64,000 nt of DNA from an uncultured Pelagibacteraceae bacterium (lineage in GTDB: Bacteria; Pseudomonadota; Alphaproteobacteria; Pelagibacterales; Pelagibacteraceae): NCBI GenBank assembly GCA_902580945.1, contig CACHML010000001.1, positions 62,001 to 126,000 of the forward strand, written 5' to 3'. Of the stretch, positions 44,031 to 53,387 are shown piece after piece. The notes beneath the pieces are model-generated. The model was given only the letters and a program-made list of their open reading frames with translations, made no database searches and was not told the DNA's origin. Both the position numbers and the translations under genes were made by a program. Each line of letters begins with the position of its first letter. Within the stretch, counting starts at the first letter, position 1.

Positions 44031-45301
44031 TAGTTTGTTCTAGCTATTGCATTGTCTTTTATAAAATACATGTTGTTGTTAAATACATAGGGTCTTGAAA
44101 TTTTTGATCCGTGTATTTTTGTAATTTTTTCTTGTAAGCCGGTTACTGAATTAATTGTTAATAATCGTCCATTATTTAATGAGACAAATATCTTGTATTT
44201 TCCATGTACAAATCCTGTTGGTTTTATATGCCTTCTATTTTTAAAATTTGTCAGGATGTCTGTAATTCTTAAAATATTGCCAGTTCTATCATCTATTACA
44301 AATAGGTATCCTTCTAAAGAAACCGTAAAGATTAAACTTTCGATTATAGTTGGTCTTAAACTCGAATTTATCGATTGAGTCCATTTAATTATTCCTGTTC
44401 TTGCATCTATTGCAAAAAACTCATTTTTGTTGTTTGAAAAATAAATTGTATTGTTTTCAAAAACTAAGTCTGAATTTTCTAAGCTAAATGCGTCTTGATA
44501 TATTAAACTACTTTGTGTTGGTGTTTGCCAAACTAAACTTCCATTATTTACATCAAGGGCTGTTACATCTCCTAAATTATTTATAAAAAAAACAATTTCA
44601 TCCTTTAAAATTATTGAGAGTTTTTTTTGTGATTTTATAAAAGAATTGTCTGTTTTAAAATTCCATAATTCCTTTCCATCCTTAGTGGATATGGCTCTAA
44701 TAATATTATCGAAATCTATTGTTAAAAATTTATCTTTATATACTTTGATATCAGAATTAAAAGATGACGAACTATATTTTGACCAAACAACTCTTCCATC
44801 ATTTAAATCAATTGAATACATTTTTGACAAATTATCATTTACAATCAAATTTTTGCCAGCTTGAGCAAAATATAAAATAGGATTAAGTTTCTTTTCTTTC
44901 TTATTATAATTATTAATCTCCCATATTTTCTTAAGATCTTCGCTTAACTTGATAACCGAACCTTTTCCATTGAAAAAAATAACATTTTTGTTTTCTGTAA
45001 AAAATAATTCAGGCTGATTTGAATCAAATTTTTTAATTTTGTTTATTTTGTATGTTAAAAATTTATCAAAATTAGAATCAAAATTAATATTTCCATTACT
45101 ATTACTGTTATTTTTTTGAAAAGGTTTTATTTTAAAAGTATTTAACTTTTTAATCTTTAATTGTTGATTAAATTCTTTTTCAATGGGCTCATTTTTTTTA
45201 AAAATATTTATTAATTTATCATTATCTACTGCGTCCTTTTTTGAAAAACTACAATTTGATAAAAATATTAAAATAATTATATACTTAATAGCTTTATTCA
45301 C
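44030..45301 (-). CDS. bamB: Outer membrane protein assembly factor BamB-like lipoprotein
   Basis: 423 aa. The GTG start gives a lipoprotein signal, with the lipobox LSNC and Cys17 as the lipidation site. The mature part contains repeated PQQ-like beta-propeller blades with tryptophan motifs: NDGRVVWSKYSSS, KDGKELWNFKTDN, NNGSLVWQTPTQS and RTGIIKWTQSINS. BamB assists BamA in inserting beta-barrels in the outer membrane. The partner upstream is a YfgM-like protein, the same order as in E. coli. It overlaps that gene by 8 bp. Confidence 0.85.
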   Translation of the reverse strand: MNKAIKYIIILIFLSNCSFSKKDAVDNDKLINIFKKNEPIEKEFNQQLKIKKLNTFKIKPFQKNNSNSNGNINFDSNFDKFLTYKINKIKKFDSNQPELFFTENKNVIFFNGKGSVIKLSEDLKKIWEINNYNKKEKKLNPILYFAQAGKNLIVNDNLSKMYSIDLNDGRVVWSKYSSSSFNSDIKVYKDKFLTIDFDNIIRAISTKDGKELWNFKTDNSFIKSQKKLSIILKDEIVFFINNLGDVTALDVNNGSLVWQTPTQSSLIYQDAFSLENSDLVFENNTIYFSNNKNEFFAIDARTGIIKWTQSINSSLRPTIIESLIFTVSLEGYLFVIDDRTGNILRITDILTNFKNRRHIKPTGFVHGKYKIFVSLNNGRLLTINSVTGLQEKITKIHGSKISRPYVFNNNMYFIKDNAIARTN

Positions 45302-45938
45302 TGAAATCTGATCGTAACCTTTTTTGGACTTCTAATTTAACTTTTGGACTAACATTTTCCATTTCTACAATTTGATTAAAGAATTCTTTTGATTTCTGTT
45401 TTTGGTTTTTTGATAAATAAAACTCAGCCATAAGATATAATGCTTGTGGTTTCCAAAGACTGTCTGATTTTATTACTGGGTTAAGTATATTTAACAATTC
45501 ATTTTCTTTTGCAAAGTCTGAATTAAATAGACCTTTTTTGTATATGGTTAAGTTTTTAATTTCTTTCTCAAGAGACACATCATTTATAAGAAGATCAAAA
45601 TATGAATTTATTTCATCACTAGACGTTATTAAATCATTATCTAATAAGAAAAAGAAAGCTAATGGAGAATAGGTTTTGTCTTTAGCATTTATGATTTCTA
45701 TCAATTTATTATTTATATTATCTTTTTTGCCCGCCTCAAAATTTGTAACAATTGAATTGAATTTATTTGCTAACTTTTCTTTACTGCTAGACTTGAACTC
45801 TTGATAACCAAAAAAACTGATCAAAATTAAAACAATTAATATTAACAAAGTTATTAATTGTTTTCTTTTTGATATTAAAAAGTTTTTTAATTTTTCAACT
45901 CTTGTATTTGTATTAATAATTTCTATTTCTTCATCCAT
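45294..45938 (-). CDS. YfgM-like tetratricopeptide membrane protein
   Basis: 214 aa. One TM helix near residues 30-48 (QLITLLILIVLILISFFGY) follows a charged cytoplasmic N-terminus. The rest is helical with TPR-like segments (PQALYLMAEFYLSKNQKQKS). Such proteins contact the Sec translocon and periplasmic chaperones in enteric bacteria. The pairing with bamB is conserved widely, which supports the name. It is coupled to acnA by an 8-bp overlap. Confidence 0.75.
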   Translation of the reverse strand: MDEEIEIINTNTRVEKLKNFLISKRKQLITLLILIVLILISFFGYQEFKSSSKEKLANKFNSIVTNFEAGKKDNINNKLIEIINAKDKTYSPLAFFFLLDNDLITSSDEINSYFDLLINDVSLEKEIKNLTIYKKGLFNSDFAKENELLNILNPVIKSDSLWKPQALYLMAEFYLSKNQKQKSKEFFNQIVEMENVSPKVKLEVQKRLRSDFSE

Positions 45939-48606
45939 TAATCATATTCCTTAGAACATATTGTAGAATACCACCGTTCTTGTAGTATTCTAATTCATTT
46001 TTAGTGTCTATTCTGCATAACATTTTAATTTTTTTAATGTCCCCAGTTGTATATTTAATTTCAACTTCTAAATAATCGCCAGGATTAATTCCTTTCTCAA
46101 GACCTAATACTGAAATTAATTCTGACCCTTTTAGGTTTAAATTCTTTCTATTCATATTTTCTACAAACTGCAAAGGTAAAACTCCCATGCCTATAAGATT
46201 AGATCTGTGTATTCTTTCAAAGCTTTCTGCAATTACAGCTTTTACACCTAATAGTTTTGTTCCCTTTGCTGCCCAATCTCTTGAGGAACCAGTTCCATAT
46301 TCTTTTCCACCAAATACTACTAAATCAGTTTCTCTTTTTTTGTATTCAACAACAGCATCATAAATAGGCATTACTTTTTCTTCAGGATATAGTTTAGTGA
46401 AACCTCCCTCTGTACCTGGGGCCATTTCATTTTTAATTCTAATATTAGCAAATGTACCTCTCATCATTACTTCATGATTTCCTCTTCTTGCACCATAGGA
46501 ATTATAATCCTTAGGCAAAATTTGATGCTTCATGAAATAATTTCCTGTTGGGCTTTCTTTTTGAATACTTCCAGCCGGAGATATATGGTCTGTTGTTACC
46601 ATATCCCCTAAAATTAGTAACGGTCTTGCATCTTTTATTTCCTTAAAGCCCTCTGGTTCATCTGGTAAATTTTCAAAGAATGGTGGTTTTTTTACATAAG
46701 TAGAATTTTCTTCCCAATTATATATACTTCCTTTGTCCACTTTAATTTTTTGCCATTGCTCTGGTCCCTCAGAGACATTTGAATATCTGTTCACAAACAT
46801 TTCTGGGTTTAAAGATTGTTTAAGAGTATCCTCAATCTCTTTATTAGAAGGCCAAATGTCTTTTAAGTAAACATCTTGTCCTTTGTTATCTTTACCTAAT
46901 GGATCTTTATACAAATCCATTCTCATAGATCCTGCAATTGCATAGGCTACTACAAGAGGAGGTGAAGCTAAATAGTTTGCTTTTACTAAAGGAGAGATCC
47001 TTCCTTCAAAGTTTCTATTTCCAGACAAAACTGAGACTGCGTATAAATTATTTTCTTTAACAGCATCAGTTATGTTATCTGGTAAAGGTCCAGAGTTACC
47101 AATACATGTGGTGCAACCATAACCAACTAAATTAAAACCTAATTCGTCTAAGTATTTACTTAAACCAGCTTTATCTAAATAGTCAGTAACAACTTGTGAT
47201 CCAGGTGCTAATGATGTTTTAACCCATGGTTTTACTGTTAAACCTTTTTCAATTGCATTTTTGGCTAACAATCCTGCACCAATTAATACATTTGGATTGG
47301 AGGTGTTCGTGCATGATGTAATAGCTGCGATTAATATATCTCCATCTTTTATCTCAAAATCTGTGTCTTTAATTTTTGCTATTGTTGGCTCAGTTTTTTT
47401 ACAAACATCTTCAAAAACTTTTATAAAATTTTTTGATGCTTCTGTTAAAAGAACTTTATCTTGAGGTCTTTTTGGTCCAGAAATAGTTGGAACTACTGAA
47501 GACATATCTAGAGATAAAGTATCAGTGAAAACAAGATCATCACTTGCCCATAAATTTTGTTCTTTTGCATATTGTTCTACAATCTGTATATTTTCTTTAG
47601 ATCTACCAGAAAATTCTAGGTATTTTAAAGTTTCCTCATCTATTGGAAAGAAACCACATGTTGCTCCATATTCAGGTGCCATGTTCGCAATAGTTGCTCT
47701 ATCTGCTAGTGTTAAATTTTTAAGTCCTTCACCATAAAATTCTACAAATTTTCCAACAACACCCTTATCTCTTAACATTTTTACGACTGTTAACACAAGG
47801 TCAGTCGCAGTTGTACCTTCAGGAAGTTTATTTTTCATTTCAAATCCGATGACCTCCGGTATCAACATAGATATTGGTTGACCTAGCATCCCTGCTTCTG
47901 CTTCAATTCCTCCTACTCCCCAACCAAGAACTGATAAACCATTAACCATTGTCGTATGACTATCAGTTCCAACTAGTGTATCAGGAAATAAGTATTCTTT
48001 TTCTTCAAACCTTTCATTCCACACTACTTTTGATAAGTATTCTAAATTTACTTGGTGACAAATTCCAGTTCCAGGTGGAACAATTCTAAAATTATCAAAC
48101 GCTTGCTGCCCCCACTTTAAAAAAGAGTATCTTTCAAAGTTTCTATCAAATTCGATATCAACATTTTCTTTTAATGAATTCTTTGTAGCAAATTTATCCA
48201 CTTGAACAGAATGGTCAATTACAAGATCAACTGAAGAAAGAGGATTAATTTTATTTGGATCCTTATTTTTTTCTTTGACTGTATCTCGCATTGCAGCAAG
48301 GTCAGCAACAGCTGGTATACCGGTATAGTCTTGTAAAAGAACTCTTGCAGGTCTATATGCAATTTCGGTTTTTGATTTTTTCGTATTTAACCAATCTTTT
48401 ATTGATAATATTTGTTGTTTATTTACAGTAATATTGTCCTCATATCTTAGAAGATTCTCGAGTAAAACTTTAATTGATTTTGGTAACTTGTTAATGCCTT
48501 CTAAGCCATTTTTTTCAGCTTCTTTTAAAGAATAAATAGAATAATTTTTCCCATTTATATTAAGTTCTTTTAATGAATTGAACGAATTTTGATTTCCAGG
48601 CTTCAT
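45931..48606 (-). CDS. acnA: Aconitate hydratase A
   Basis: 891 aa TCA-cycle enzyme interconverting citrate and isocitrate. The [4Fe-4S] cysteines are visible in AAITSCTNTSNPNVLIGAG and GYGCTTCIGNSGPLPDN. DTLVGTDSHTTMVNGLSVLG and the C-terminal swivel-domain block GGKEYGTGSSRDWAAKGTKL are diagnostic of AcnA/IRP-type aconitase. Length is normal. It is part of a compact minus-strand run with a LysE-type exporter upstream and yfgM/bamB downstream. Confidence 0.97.
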   Translation of the reverse strand: MKPGNQNSFNSLKELNINGKNYSIYSLKEAEKNGLEGINKLPKSIKVLLENLLRYEDNITVNKQQILSIKDWLNTKKSKTEIAYRPARVLLQDYTGIPAVADLAAMRDTVKEKNKDPNKINPLSSVDLVIDHSVQVDKFATKNSLKENVDIEFDRNFERYSFLKWGQQAFDNFRIVPPGTGICHQVNLEYLSKVVWNERFEEKEYLFPDTLVGTDSHTTMVNGLSVLGWGVGGIEAEAGMLGQPISMLIPEVIGFEMKNKLPEGTTATDLVLTVVKMLRDKGVVGKFVEFYGEGLKNLTLADRATIANMAPEYGATCGFFPIDEETLKYLEFSGRSKENIQIVEQYAKEQNLWASDDLVFTDTLSLDMSSVVPTISGPKRPQDKVLLTEASKNFIKVFEDVCKKTEPTIAKIKDTDFEIKDGDILIAAITSCTNTSNPNVLIGAGLLAKNAIEKGLTVKPWVKTSLAPGSQVVTDYLDKAGLSKYLDELGFNLVGYGCTTCIGNSGPLPDNITDAVKENNLYAVSVLSGNRNFEGRISPLVKANYLASPPLVVAYAIAGSMRMDLYKDPLGKDNKGQDVYLKDIWPSNKEIEDTLKQSLNPEMFVNRYSNVSEGPEQWQKIKVDKGSIYNWEENSTYVKKPPFFENLPDEPEGFKEIKDARPLLILGDMVTTDHISPAGSIQKESPTGNYFMKHQILPKDYNSYGARRGNHEVMMRGTFANIRIKNEMAPGTEGGFTKLYPEEKVMPIYDAVVEYKKRETDLVVFGGKEYGTGSSRDWAAKGTKLLGVKAVIAESFERIHRSNLIGMGVLPLQFVENMNRKNLNLKGSELISVLGLEKGINPGDYLEVEIKYTTGDIKKIKMLCRIDTKNELEYYKNGGILQYVLRNMING

Positions 48607-48610
48607 AATA

Positions 48611-49201
48611 CTAGTAATAAAAAGTTGCTATACAGCTTAGTAAGAGTGCCGACATAACATAATTAAACCATTTAATAAATTTCTCATTTGTCGCGAATTT
48701 CCTCATAAATTTTCCAATTATTGTCCAAAAAATAATACTAATAACTGCAAATATGAAAGCAATACCTAATAACCAAATTGAATAAGAAATGAAATTACTA
48801 CCTGATTCTACGTATGTTGATACTGCAATAATTGCAACTATAACACCTTTTGGATTTAAAAATTGATAAAGAAAAGTTTCCATAAAATTTACTGGTCTTA
48901 ATTTTTCATTTTCATCTGAAGATTTCGAGAATGATATCTTGTATGACAAATATATTAAAAATACTGTGCCAGTAAAAATTAAACCCTTTTGAATTATAGG
49001 ATAAAGCTTAAAAATATTTATTAAGCCAAAATTTATAACTGCCAACATGAATGTAAAACCAAAAATCACACCTAACATCAAAGGAATTGTTTTTTTAAAT
49101 CCATGATTAAATCCTGAATGTGACGCTACAATATTATTTGGTCCAGGCGAACAGCTTGTCACAAACATAAATAAACAAAGAGACAGCAATTCAGGATGCA
49201 T
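48611..49201 (-). CDS. LysE/RhtB family amino-acid exporter
   Basis: 196 aa with about six TM helices. The N-terminal family motif is CSPGPNNIVASHSGFNHGFK near residues 17-36, followed by PLMLGVIFGFTFMLAVINFG. FLNPKGVIVAIIAVSTYVESG is the second conserved block. Exports amino acids or related small solutes. Substrate cannot be assigned. It lies 2 bp downstream of a tRNA-binding-domain gene. Confidence 0.87.
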   Translation of the reverse strand: MHPELLSLCLFMFVTSCSPGPNNIVASHSGFNHGFKKTIPLMLGVIFGFTFMLAVINFGLINIFKLYPIIQKGLIFTGTVFLIYLSYKISFSKSSDENEKLRPVNFMETFLYQFLNPKGVIVAIIAVSTYVESGSNFISYSIWLLGIAFIFAVISIIFWTIIGKFMRKFATNEKFIKWFNYVMSALLLSCIATFYY

Positions 49202-49203
49202 TA

Positions 49204-49545
49204 CTATGCTACAGGCAAACCATTTTCAACTTTTTGAGATGGGTGAACAAGCACAACTTTTCCTTCATTATCAATAGAGCCAAGAATTAAAACTTGAGAA
49301 ACAATACCTGCTATATTTTTTTCAGGAAAATTACAAACCCCTATAACTTGTTTTCCGACTAGGTTTTCTTCATTGTAATAATGAGTTATCTGTGCAGATG
49401 ATTGTTTAACCCCTATTTCTTTTCCAAAATCTACTTCAACAACTAGTGACGGTTTTCTAGCTTTTTCATTTTTTTTTACTGATATTACTGTTCCTACCCT
49501 AATGTCCACTTTGTCATATATATCGTATGTTATTTGTTCTTTCAT
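49204..49545 (-). CDS. csaA: tRNA-binding domain protein, CsaA-like
   Basis: 113 aa, a stand-alone OB-fold like the C-terminal domain of MetRS and CsaA. The motif KVDIRVGTVISVKKNEKARK starts near residue 12. GVKQSSAQITHYYNEENLVG and QVIGVCNFPEKNIAGIVSQV are strongly typical. CsaA has been described as a tRNA-binding or secretion chaperone protein. It is divergent from the argE-like gene with only 25 bp between starts, so promoters must overlap the 5' ends. Confidence 0.85.
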   Translation of the reverse strand: MKEQITYDIYDKVDIRVGTVISVKKNEKARKPSLVVEVDFGKEIGVKQSSAQITHYYNEENLVGKQVIGVCNFPEKNIAGIVSQVLILGSIDNEGKVVLVHPSQKVENGLPVA

Positions 49546-49570
49546 AAATTTAATATATAATTAAAAACCA

Positions 49571-50758
49571 ATGAGTACAGGAAATAATTTAGAAGATATA
49601 TATAGTAATTCGATAAGAATTCTCAAAGATTTAATTGCATTTAAAACAGTATCTGGTGTAGATAATAACCAACTTATAGATTATTGTGATGATATATTAA
49701 GTTCTTTAGGAGCTAGTTCTTTTAAAACTTATGATGAGGAAAAAAAAAGAGTAAATCTTTTCTCAACTTTAAAAGCAAAAAAAAATAGTAATAAAAAACC
49801 AATCATTTTATCCGGACACACAGATGTTGTTCCAGTTTCAAAAGGTTGGGCAACAGACCCTTTTGATGCAACAATCAAGGAAGATAAATTATTTGGCAGA
49901 GGATCGTGTGATATGAAAGGTTTTATTGCATGTGCATTAGCATACGCACCAATTTTCTCTTCATCAAATTTAGATAGAGATATTCATTTTTCATTCACTT
50001 TCGACGAAGAAACGGCATGTAAAGGTGCACCAATTTTGATAACAGAGCTTAAAAAAAGAGGTATTAAAGATTGTATTTGTATTGTTGGTGAACCAACAAA
50101 TATGAAAATTATTGATGCACATAAAGGATGCTATGAATATACAACCTATTTTGAAGGTCTTGCTGGACATAGTTCGGAACCAGACAAAGGTGTAAGTGCA
50201 GTTGAATTTGCTGCAAGATATGTCAATAAACTTCTAGAATTAAAAGAGAAATTGAAAGAAAGAGAATTAAAAGACTCTATCTTTGATCCTCCATATTCAA
50301 CTTTGCAAGTTGGTGGAATATTTGGTGGAATTGCTCATAATGTAATTGCTGACAAATGTCATGTAAATTGGGAAACAAGACCTGTTGTGAAAGAAGATGG
50401 AATTTTTTTAAATGATCAAATAGATAAATTTACTAACGAAACTCTTTTGCCTGAAATGAAAAAAATATATCCAAAATCAAGTATAAAAAAAGATATTATT
50501 GGTGAAATTACTGGCTTTGATAGAATTTCAAATTCTGAGGCATGCGAATTTGTATCTAGCATAACTGGGGATAATTCGAGAGAGGTAGTCTCTTTTGGAA
50601 CCGAAGCAGGGTTATTTCAAGAAATAGGAATAAGTACAGTTGTGTGTGGTCCAGGATCAATTAAGCAAGCGCATAAGATTGATGAGTTTATAAAACTTTC
50701 TGAAATAAAAAAATGTATTAGTTTTTTAGATGGTGTAAAAAATAAGTCTTTGAATTAA
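49571..50758 (+). CDS. argE: Acetylornithine deacetylase-like M20 peptidase
   Basis: 395 aa. Metal-site motifs of M20 enzymes: SGHTDVVPVSKGWATDPFDA near residue 80, GRGSCDMKGFIACALAYAP (bridging Asp) and SFTFDEETACKGAPIL (catalytic Glu). SFGTEAGLFQEIGISTVVCG is the C-terminal ArgE-type block. It probably releases ornithine from N-acetylornithine in arginine synthesis, although M20 enzymes act on many N-acyl amino acids. It converges on the aldehyde dehydrogenase gene with a 4-bp overlap. Confidence 0.82.
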   Translation: MSTGNNLEDIYSNSIRILKDLIAFKTVSGVDNNQLIDYCDDILSSLGASSFKTYDEEKKRVNLFSTLKAKKNSNKKPIILSGHTDVVPVSKGWATDPFDATIKEDKLFGRGSCDMKGFIACALAYAPIFSSSNLDRDIHFSFTFDEETACKGAPILITELKKRGIKDCICIVGEPTNMKIIDAHKGCYEYTTYFEGLAGHSSEPDKGVSAVEFAARYVNKLLELKEKLKERELKDSIFDPPYSTLQVGGIFGGIAHNVIADKCHVNWETRPVVKEDGIFLNDQIDKFTNETLLPEMKKIYPKSSIKKDIIGEITGFDRISNSEACEFVSSITGDNSREVVSFGTEAGLFQEIGISTVVCGPGSIKQAHKIDEFIKLSEIKKCISFLDGVKNKSLN

Positions 50759-52188
50759 TTCCAACCACCAACAGATTTAACTTCTAAAAATTCAAGCAGA
50801 CCTTCTTTTCCAGCCTCTCTTCCAATCCCTGAATGTTTAAATCCCCCAAACGGTGCATCAACTGCAATACCTGCCCCATTAACATCTACCATTCCAGATC
50901 TAAGTTTTCTCGCAACCCTTTGTACTTTATCATTATCTTGAGTTTGAATATAATTTGTTAAACCATAATCAGTATCATTTGCAATCTGGATAGCTTCTTC
51001 CTCAGTTTCAAATGGAATTACAGATAAAACTGGACCAAAAATTTCGGTTCTTGCAATTTCCATGTCATTATTAACATCTGCAAATACTGTAGGTTTTACA
51101 TAATAACCATCTTTTAATCCTTCAGGTTTTCCTGGGCCGCCAGCAATTAATTTTGCTCCTTCGTCTATTCCCTTTTGGATTAAACCTTGAATTTTATTAA
51201 ATTGTAAATCTGAAATTACAGGACCTATATGCTCTCCTTCTTTATTTGGATCATCTACTTTAAATTCACTTGCATACTTTTTTAGCCTTTCAATAGCATC
51301 GTCATAAATTGGTTTTTCAACTAACATTCTTGTAGGTGCATTACAGGATTGCCCAGAATTTCTAAAACATCTAAAAGCACCTCTCTCGATAGCTTCTGTA
51401 TCAGCATCTTTAAATATGATATTTGCACCTTTTCCCCCTAACTCTAAACTTACTCTTTTAAAATCTTTGGCTGCATTTTGTGAAATTAATGCTCCCGCTC
51501 TTGTAGAGCCAGTAAATGAAATCATATTTACATCAGGGTGGCTTGTTAATGCATCACCGGTAGTTGCACCGTCTCCATTTACTAAATTAAATACACCTTT
51601 TGGAAACTTTGCTTCATCAATTAATTCCGCAATAATCATTGCAGATAATGGTGCTAACTCTGAAGGTTTTAAAATCATAGTACAGCCAGATGCTAAAGCA
51701 GGAATAACTTTTAAAGTAACTTGATTTATAGGCCAGTTCCAAGGAGTAATTAATGCACAAACACCCTTTGGTTCATATATTAGTCTTTGATTTTTAGCAT
51801 GTTCTCCAAGTGGTTTTTCAAACTCAAACTCTTTTAAATAACGAATAAATGATTTTGTATGACTAGCGCCAGTTCCTGTTTGAAGTTTTGAGGCAAAATC
51901 TTTTGGCGCACCCATTTCTTGAATAATTGCCTCAGTAATATCGTTCCATCTTTTTTTATAAAGCACATAAAAGTTTTCCAATAATTCAATTCTCTCTTGT
52001 TTTGAAGAATATCCCCAGGTTTTAAAAGCCTCCTTAGATGCTAATACTGCATCATTAATATCCTCTTTGCCTCCTAAAGAAATTACTGCACAACTTTTTT
52101 CAGTTGCAGGATTAATTACTTGGATATCTTTTTGATTTTTTGGTGCAACCCATGAACCGTTAATATAAAAATTTTTCTTTTCAATCAT
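50755..52188 (-). CDS. NAD(P)-dependent aldehyde dehydrogenase
   Basis: 477 aa. PWNWPINQVTLKVIPALASG carries the oxyanion Asn; SFTGSTRAGALISQNAAKDF is the nucleotide loop; the general-base Glu is in SLELGGKGANIIFKDAD; the catalytic Cys is in CFRNSGQSCNAPTRML. The C-terminus has APFGGFKHSGIGREAGKEGL. It is 20 bp downstream of an agmatinase-like gene, which suggests an aminoaldehyde such as gamma-guanidino- or gamma-aminobutyraldehyde, but this is context inference; betaine aldehyde is another option. Confidence 0.88.
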   Translation of the reverse strand: MIEKKNFYINGSWVAPKNQKDIQVINPATEKSCAVISLGGKEDINDAVLASKEAFKTWGYSSKQERIELLENFYVLYKKRWNDITEAIIQEMGAPKDFASKLQTGTGASHTKSFIRYLKEFEFEKPLGEHAKNQRLIYEPKGVCALITPWNWPINQVTLKVIPALASGCTMILKPSELAPLSAMIIAELIDEAKFPKGVFNLVNGDGATTGDALTSHPDVNMISFTGSTRAGALISQNAAKDFKRVSLELGGKGANIIFKDADTEAIERGAFRCFRNSGQSCNAPTRMLVEKPIYDDAIERLKKYASEFKVDDPNKEGEHIGPVISDLQFNKIQGLIQKGIDEGAKLIAGGPGKPEGLKDGYYVKPTVFADVNNDMEIARTEIFGPVLSVIPFETEEEAIQIANDTDYGLTNYIQTQDNDKVQRVARKLRSGMVDVNGAGIAVDAPFGGFKHSGIGREAGKEGLLEFLEVKSVGGWN

Positions 52189-52208
52189 GCGCGCAAATTA
52201 TCCTTTAT

Positions 52209-53165
52209 TTATGATTTTGCAAATAAATTTGTCAATTCATAAATAATCGTAGCAGCTGCAAGAGAAGTAACTTCGGCGTGATCATATGCTGGTGCAACTT
52301 CTACAACATCTGCGGAAATTAGATTTAAACCTGACAATCCCCTTAAAACATTTACCATTTCTCTTGTTGTCATACCTGCAATTTCAGGTGTTCCTGTCCC
52401 TGGAGCAAATGCAGGATCCAATACGTCTATATCTATAGATAAATACAAAGCATTATCTCCAACTCTTTTTTTTATTCTTTCTGCAATTTTATCTGTTCCT
52501 TCTGTTTGAAATTCATCACAATGAATTATTTTAAAACCAAAACTCTCATCATTCTTTATGTCATCTCTGCTATATAGTGGCCCTCGTATCCCAACATGCA
52601 TGGAAGCATCATCTAAAAATAAATTTTCCTCACGTGCTCTTCTAAAAGGAGTTCCATGAGTATATGGCGCTCCAAAATAAGTGTCCCAAGTATCCAAATG
52701 TGCATCAAAATGAACCAAAGACACTGGTCCTTTGTTTTTTTTATTTACTGCTCTGAGTAAAGGAACTGCTATCGTGTGATCTCCACCAAGACTTATAATT
52801 CCTCCTACTTTATTTAATAAATTTGTTGCACCTACCTCAATTTGTTTAATAGCCTCATCAATATTAAATGGATTACAAGCAATATCACCTGCGTCTGCAA
52901 CTTGTTGCACTTTGAAAGGTTCAACATCATAACTTGGATGGTAATTAGTTCTTAAGTGTCTTGAGGCCTGTCGAATACTCTGTGGGCCAAACCTTGCACC
53001 AGGTCTATAACTTGTTCCTGAATCAAATGGAACTCCCACTATCGCTACGTCACAACTTTCCACATCTCTTAATTCAGGTAATCTAGCAAACGTCGATGGT
53101 CCTGCGTATCTGGGTACTTTTGTTCCACTTACTGGTTGGATTGGTTTTTTATTTTTATCTTTCAA
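52209..53165 (-). CDS. speB: Agmatinase/ureohydrolase family enzyme
   Basis: 318 aa. Binuclear manganese motifs: GGDHTIAVPLLRAV, VHFDAHLDTWDTYF and SIDIDVLDPAFAPGTGTPEI. The TTG start (53163-53165) overlaps the upstream small gene and no in-frame ATG precedes the conserved part. It hydrolyses agmatine or another guanidino compound to urea and an amine. The neighbouring aldehyde dehydrogenase may finish that pathway. Guanidinobutyrase or guanidinopropionase activity cannot be ruled out. Confidence 0.87.
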   Translation of the reverse strand: MKDKNKKPIQPVSGTKVPRYAGPSTFARLPELRDVESCDVAIVGVPFDSGTSYRPGARFGPQSIRQASRHLRTNYHPSYDVEPFKVQQVADAGDIACNPFNIDEAIKQIEVGATNLLNKVGGIISLGGDHTIAVPLLRAVNKKNKGPVSLVHFDAHLDTWDTYFGAPYTHGTPFRRAREENLFLDDASMHVGIRGPLYSRDDIKNDESFGFKIIHCDEFQTEGTDKIAERIKKRVGDNALYLSIDIDVLDPAFAPGTGTPEIAGMTTREMVNVLRGLSGLNLISADVVEVAPAYDHAEVTSLAAATIIYELTNLFAKS

Positions 53166-53383
53166 TTTTTCGAGCTATTTCTATGAATAAATTCAGCTGC
53201 TTTTTTAAAATCATTGATATTTTTTTGATACATAGAAAGCTCTTTATTCGAATTTGAGGAAAATAGAATTATTATTAAAGCAATTATAATAGCTGCAGCA
53301 TAATAAAATGGCATTTTTTTCTTCCAAGATATTAAAATCTTTTCAGCGTTATCTACTTGTTTTTTTGTTGGTCTATTTGCCAT
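53162..53383 (-). CDS. Small single-TM protein of unknown function
   Basis: 73 aa, between the FadN-like gene (4-bp gap) and speB (4-bp overlap). N-terminus hydrophilic (NRPTKKQVDNAEKILISWKK), one TM helix at about residues 26-43 (FYYAAAIIIALIIILF), then a charged tail. Tight packing and a conventional ATG support a real gene. No family is recognised. Confidence 0.6.
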   Translation of the reverse strand: MANRPTKKQVDNAEKILISWKKKMPFYYAAAIIIALIIILFSSNSNKELSMYQKNINDFKKAAEFIHRNSSKN

Positions 53384-53387
53384 AATG

